This document shows positions 5,984 to 7,733 of a DNA stretch of 7,733 nt, piece after piece; the first letter of the stretch is position 1; every line of letters starts with the position of its first letter. The stretch lies in the NCBI GenBank assembly GCA_003445095.1, contig DLVS01000524.1, positions 1-7,733 on the forward strand. Reading direction: 5' to 3'. Under the pieces are notes generated by a model that searched no databases, had not been told where the DNA came from, and worked only from the letters and a program-made list of their open reading frames with translations. The DNA comes from Verrucomicrobiales bacterium (GTDB lineage: Bacteria > Verrucomicrobiota > Verrucomicrobiia > Limisphaerales > UBA9464). A program made the position numbers and the translations under genes.

Positions 5984-7120
5984 TCAAAATCGGCGTAGAT
6001 CTCGTGGTGGATTGATCGGTCGTTCCGAGGACTTCGAATTGGGCGGAGGGTTAGTCCGAAATGCAGATCGGAATAGCCAGTGCCGCTTGAACAACGTCTC
6101 CAGGGTCTCGGCGAGCGCCCCAACACTGAGCGTCAGTTGATTGGCATCGGCCAGGAGATTGGTATTAGCGCTGAGCTGCAAATTCACGTTGCTCAGTGCC
6201 ACCCCGACGTCGCCCATCCGCCCATTCAGGTTGCTGAGCGTTAAACCAATCGGTCCCACTCCCGGATTGAGATTGGACAGGGTCAACGTGAGCTGAGACT
6301 GCAGATTCGTGGGCAATAACAGGTCACCGAGCCCACCGGACTTTTTAAGGGCGGGTCGGAAGTCGGCCAAGATCCCGTGCAAGTCGCTCACCGTGCCGTC
6401 CACCTTCGGCATGGTGTCACTGAGCTGCGCAGTAATGTTGGTCAGGCGCGCAATCGCTCCGGCGATTTGATTCGTCAACGCGAATACGCCTGGCAGTGCA
6501 TCATTGATCGTGGCGGAAATTTCGCTGAGGCGCTGCTGCAGCGGTTGTGCCTCCTCTGCTTTGAGCCAGAAGCCGCCACTCAAAGTGGCTTCTTCCAACG
6601 AAAGATACTTCCGGTTCGTGATGGCCGAGTCATAGAGAAACTTGTCCGAAAGCAGTCGCGGCGGAACCCCCTTCAACTGCTTCACGGTCACTTCGCCGGC
6701 AATGCCTCGTGTCACTTCGATCGTTCGAGCACCGAACAGATCGCCGGCGCCCACTTTCACCTTCGAATCGGTCCAGATGTAGCCGTCATAGGGTTCGCGG
6801 ACGTTGAACCCAACGTACACGTTGTAGCGATTGGTGAGGTGCCACGGACTCATCTCCATTTGGTCCACCTTGGTGATCTCTCCAATCTTGAATCCCGTCA
6901 TGGTGACGGGTGTGCCAACTTTGAGCCCAGTGGCGTCAGCGATGTACGTATAGTACGGAATTTTGGTTACGAACCACCCGCGGCTCTGTGCGGTGTGCCG
7001 AAGGAAATACACAAATCCGGCCATCATCAGGCCGAAAGTTACCAACAAGAACAGGCCGACGAGTCGCTCAACCCGGCGGAGGCGAGTCCGGAGTTGCGGC
7101 GTGAGGTCTTGGAGAGCCAT
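5984..7120 (-). CDS. mlaD: MlaD-type MCE-domain lipid transport protein
   Basis: MCE proteins form periplasmic rings, anchored in the inner membrane, that carry phospholipids or other lipids between membranes for an MlaFE-type ABC transporter. The 378-residue product has a basic N-terminus, one membrane helix (~19-40) and one MCE domain (~53-140) with the hallmark DATGLKVGTPVTMTGFKIGEI and the later GDLFGARTIEV. The rest (~190-350) is a long helical tail of the kind that makes a tube or coil in larger MCE proteins. Residues 279-334 are four tandem 14-residue units. The end is proline-rich and basic. E. coli MlaD is only about 180 residues, so this tail is long. The ATG at 7120 lies 142 bases after the ATPase stop, on the same strand. 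The true substrate is unknown. Confidence 0.88.
   Translation of the reverse strand: MALQDLTPQLRTRLRRVERLVGLFLLVTFGLMMAGFVYFLRHTAQSRGWFVTKIPYYTYIADATGLKVGTPVTMTGFKIGEITKVDQMEMSPWHLTNRYNVYVGFNVREPYDGYIWTDSKVKVGAGDLFGARTIEVTRGIAGEVTVKQLKGVPPRLLSDKFLYDSAITNRKYLSLEEATLSGGFWLKAEEAQPLQQRLSEISATINDALPGVFALTNQIAGAIARLTNITAQLSDTMPKVDGTVSDLHGILADFRPALKKSGGLGDLLLPTNLQSQLTLTLSNLNPGVGPIGLTLSNLNGRMGDVGVALSNVNLQLSANTNLLADANQLTLSVGALAETLETLFKRHWLFRSAFRTNPPPNSKSSERPINPPRDLRRF
6119..6286 (-). repeat. Four 14-residue tandem repeats inside MlaD
   Basis: Encoded residues 279-292, 293-306, 307-320 and 321-334 align without gaps. The clearest unit is LTLSNLN followed by seven residues ending in G. The first two units are closest; the third begins VALSNVN and the fourth NLLADAN. 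Asparagine is kept at positions 5 or 7 and leucine, alanine or valine at 1-3. The period of 14 equals two heptads, which suits an amphipathic helix or coiled coil. Confidence 0.6.
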
Positions 7121-7147
7121 AGGCGCTTTCAGTTCGTCCGAACGCCT
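7121..7147 (-). promoter_or_regulatory. Small hairpin directly before the mlaD start
   Basis: Read on the minus strand, AGGC-GTTC, a 4-base loop, then GAAC and, after seven unpaired bases, GCCT immediately before the ATG can form a bulged stem. No normal Shine-Dalgarno is seen; a GAAAG within the bulge is the nearest purine-rich stretch. The rest of the 142-base gap (7148-7262) shows no clear promoter or gene. The pairing is visible but short, so a role is speculative. Confidence 0.25.
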
Positions 7148-7262
7148 TCTTCGCGACCTTCACGTCTTCGCGTGATGAATCGGTGCGGGCAGAAGTCCAT
7201 AAGATGCTGAGAAAGTCCAAAAGGGCGATTCATGGGAGAGGAATGGTGTATCCGAACGAGGA

Positions 7263-7733
7263 TCAATCGGCCTGCAACCATTCGGCCAACTCGGCCGCAT
7301 GTCCGCCTTCGACTTGGGACCGGTCACCGAGGCAACGGAATGTTTGCTCGCGGACAGCCGCAAATCGGTTGCCGGTATTGAGCCAAGGCCGGAGGTCATC
7401 CGTGGCGAGCACTAAAGTCAGTGGGCGGCCTCCTGACGCGGGATGCCCGTTGTTCAATTCCGGCAGGAATCGGCGCCACCAGCGGATATGGTCCTGATCC
7501 AAGCCGGCGATCGGATTGTCCAGCAGCAGCAACTCGGGAGCGGCCGCCAGGGCTCGTGCTAAGGCTATCCGTTGAGACCAGGCACGCCCGATCCGACCGG
7601 CGGAAGCGTCGGCATGACCTTCAAGTTGAAGTGCGGCGATCAACGGTAGCACTTGGTCCAGGGCTTCCCCGAGAGAACAATTTTCGTGATAGCTCACGGG
7701 CAGGGCGATGTTTTCCGCCACGGTGAGATCGCG
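7263..7733 (-). CDS. ABC transporter ATPase, C-terminal part, with degenerate catalytic motifs (partial)
   Basis: The gene runs off the right edge. The visible ~156 residues begin ...RDLTVAENIALPV, the region after the Q-loop, and end at the TGA at 7263-7265. Walker A is outside the window. The fold is clear from AENIALPV, QRIALARALAAAPELLLLD, NPIAGLD and TLVLATDDL. By position next to mlaD it is probably the ATPase of an Mla-type transporter (MlaF-like). Key residues are unusual. LSGGQ is replaced by IGRAW (7578-7592). The glutamate after the Walker B aspartate is asparagine (LLLLDNP, codon at 7515-7517). The H-loop histidine is aspartate (ATDDL, codon at 7398-7400). The frame is otherwise intact with no stops, so it looks like a maintained but catalytically altered protein rather than a random wreck. 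It could be an inactive partner of a second ATPase. Confidence 0.8.
   Translation of the reverse strand, partial: RDLTVAENIALPVSYHENCSLGEALDQVLPLIAALQLEGHADASAGRIGRAWSQRIALARALAAAPELLLLDNPIAGLDQDHIRWWRRFLPELNNGHPASGGRPLTLVLATDDLRPWLNTGNRFAAVREQTFRCLGDRSQVEGGHAAELAEWLQAD

Noticed and set aside
7137..7208. A possible 23-codon minus-strand frame between the ATPase and mlaD
   Set aside because: Short, basic, without a ribosome binding site or recognisable sequence; chance is enough to explain it.
6377..7210. A 277-codon open frame on the + strand
   Set aside because: It lies opposite mlaD, which has a clear membrane helix and MCE motifs. The + strand product has no recognisable domain, so it is a shadow.

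Overview
The window is chromosomal DNA from a GC-rich Gram-negative bacterium. The best guess is a member of the Verrucomicrobiota (Pedosphaera/Limisphaerales-like). This is inferred from the style of the proteins (a transglutaminase joined to an alpha/beta hydrolase, a TrmD with an IGDFVLTNGNLPAM loop, an MCE lipid-transport protein next to rplS) and from the scarcity of Shine-Dalgarno sequences. No taxonomic search was possible.

Layout. Positions 1-335 have no convincing gene but hold several strong inverted repeats. Positions 336-2624 encode a secreted two-domain protein, transglutaminase-like followed by a serine alpha/beta hydrolase. Seven bases later, 2632-3588 encodes an unrecognised cysteine-rich protein made of two diverged copies of one ~95-residue domain. 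Positions 3689-4141 hold the N-terminal part of a JmjC/cupin_8-type oxygenase that stops before the metal-binding region, so it is probably a gene remnant. This left half looks like accessory DNA.

Positions 4293-5962 carry a housekeeping operon on the + strand: rpsP (S16), khpA (KH-domain RNA-binding protein), trmD (tRNA m1G37 methyltransferase) and rplS (L19). It matches the classical rpsP-rimM-trmD-rplS operon except that rimM is missing. A strong GC-rich hairpin fills the khpA-trmD gap and ends at the trmD start codon. rplS has a textbook Shine-Dalgarno sequence, whereas rpsP, khpA and trmD have none at normal spacing. This would suit the known need to make far less TrmD than ribosomal protein.

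Positions 5984-7733 are on the - strand and converge on rplS. They encode an MlaD-type MCE protein and, upstream of it, the C-terminal part of an ABC ATPase that runs off the window. Together they look like part of a phospholipid-transport (Mla-like) system. The ATPase is striking because the LSGGQ signature, the catalytic glutamate after Walker B and the H-loop histidine are all replaced, so it may be unable to hydrolyse ATP in the usual way.

The most notable points are the degenerate ATPase, the duplicated cysteine-rich protein, the hairpin at the trmD start, and the 14-residue repeat in the MlaD tail. No RNA genes, CRISPR arrays or recognisable insertion sequences were seen.
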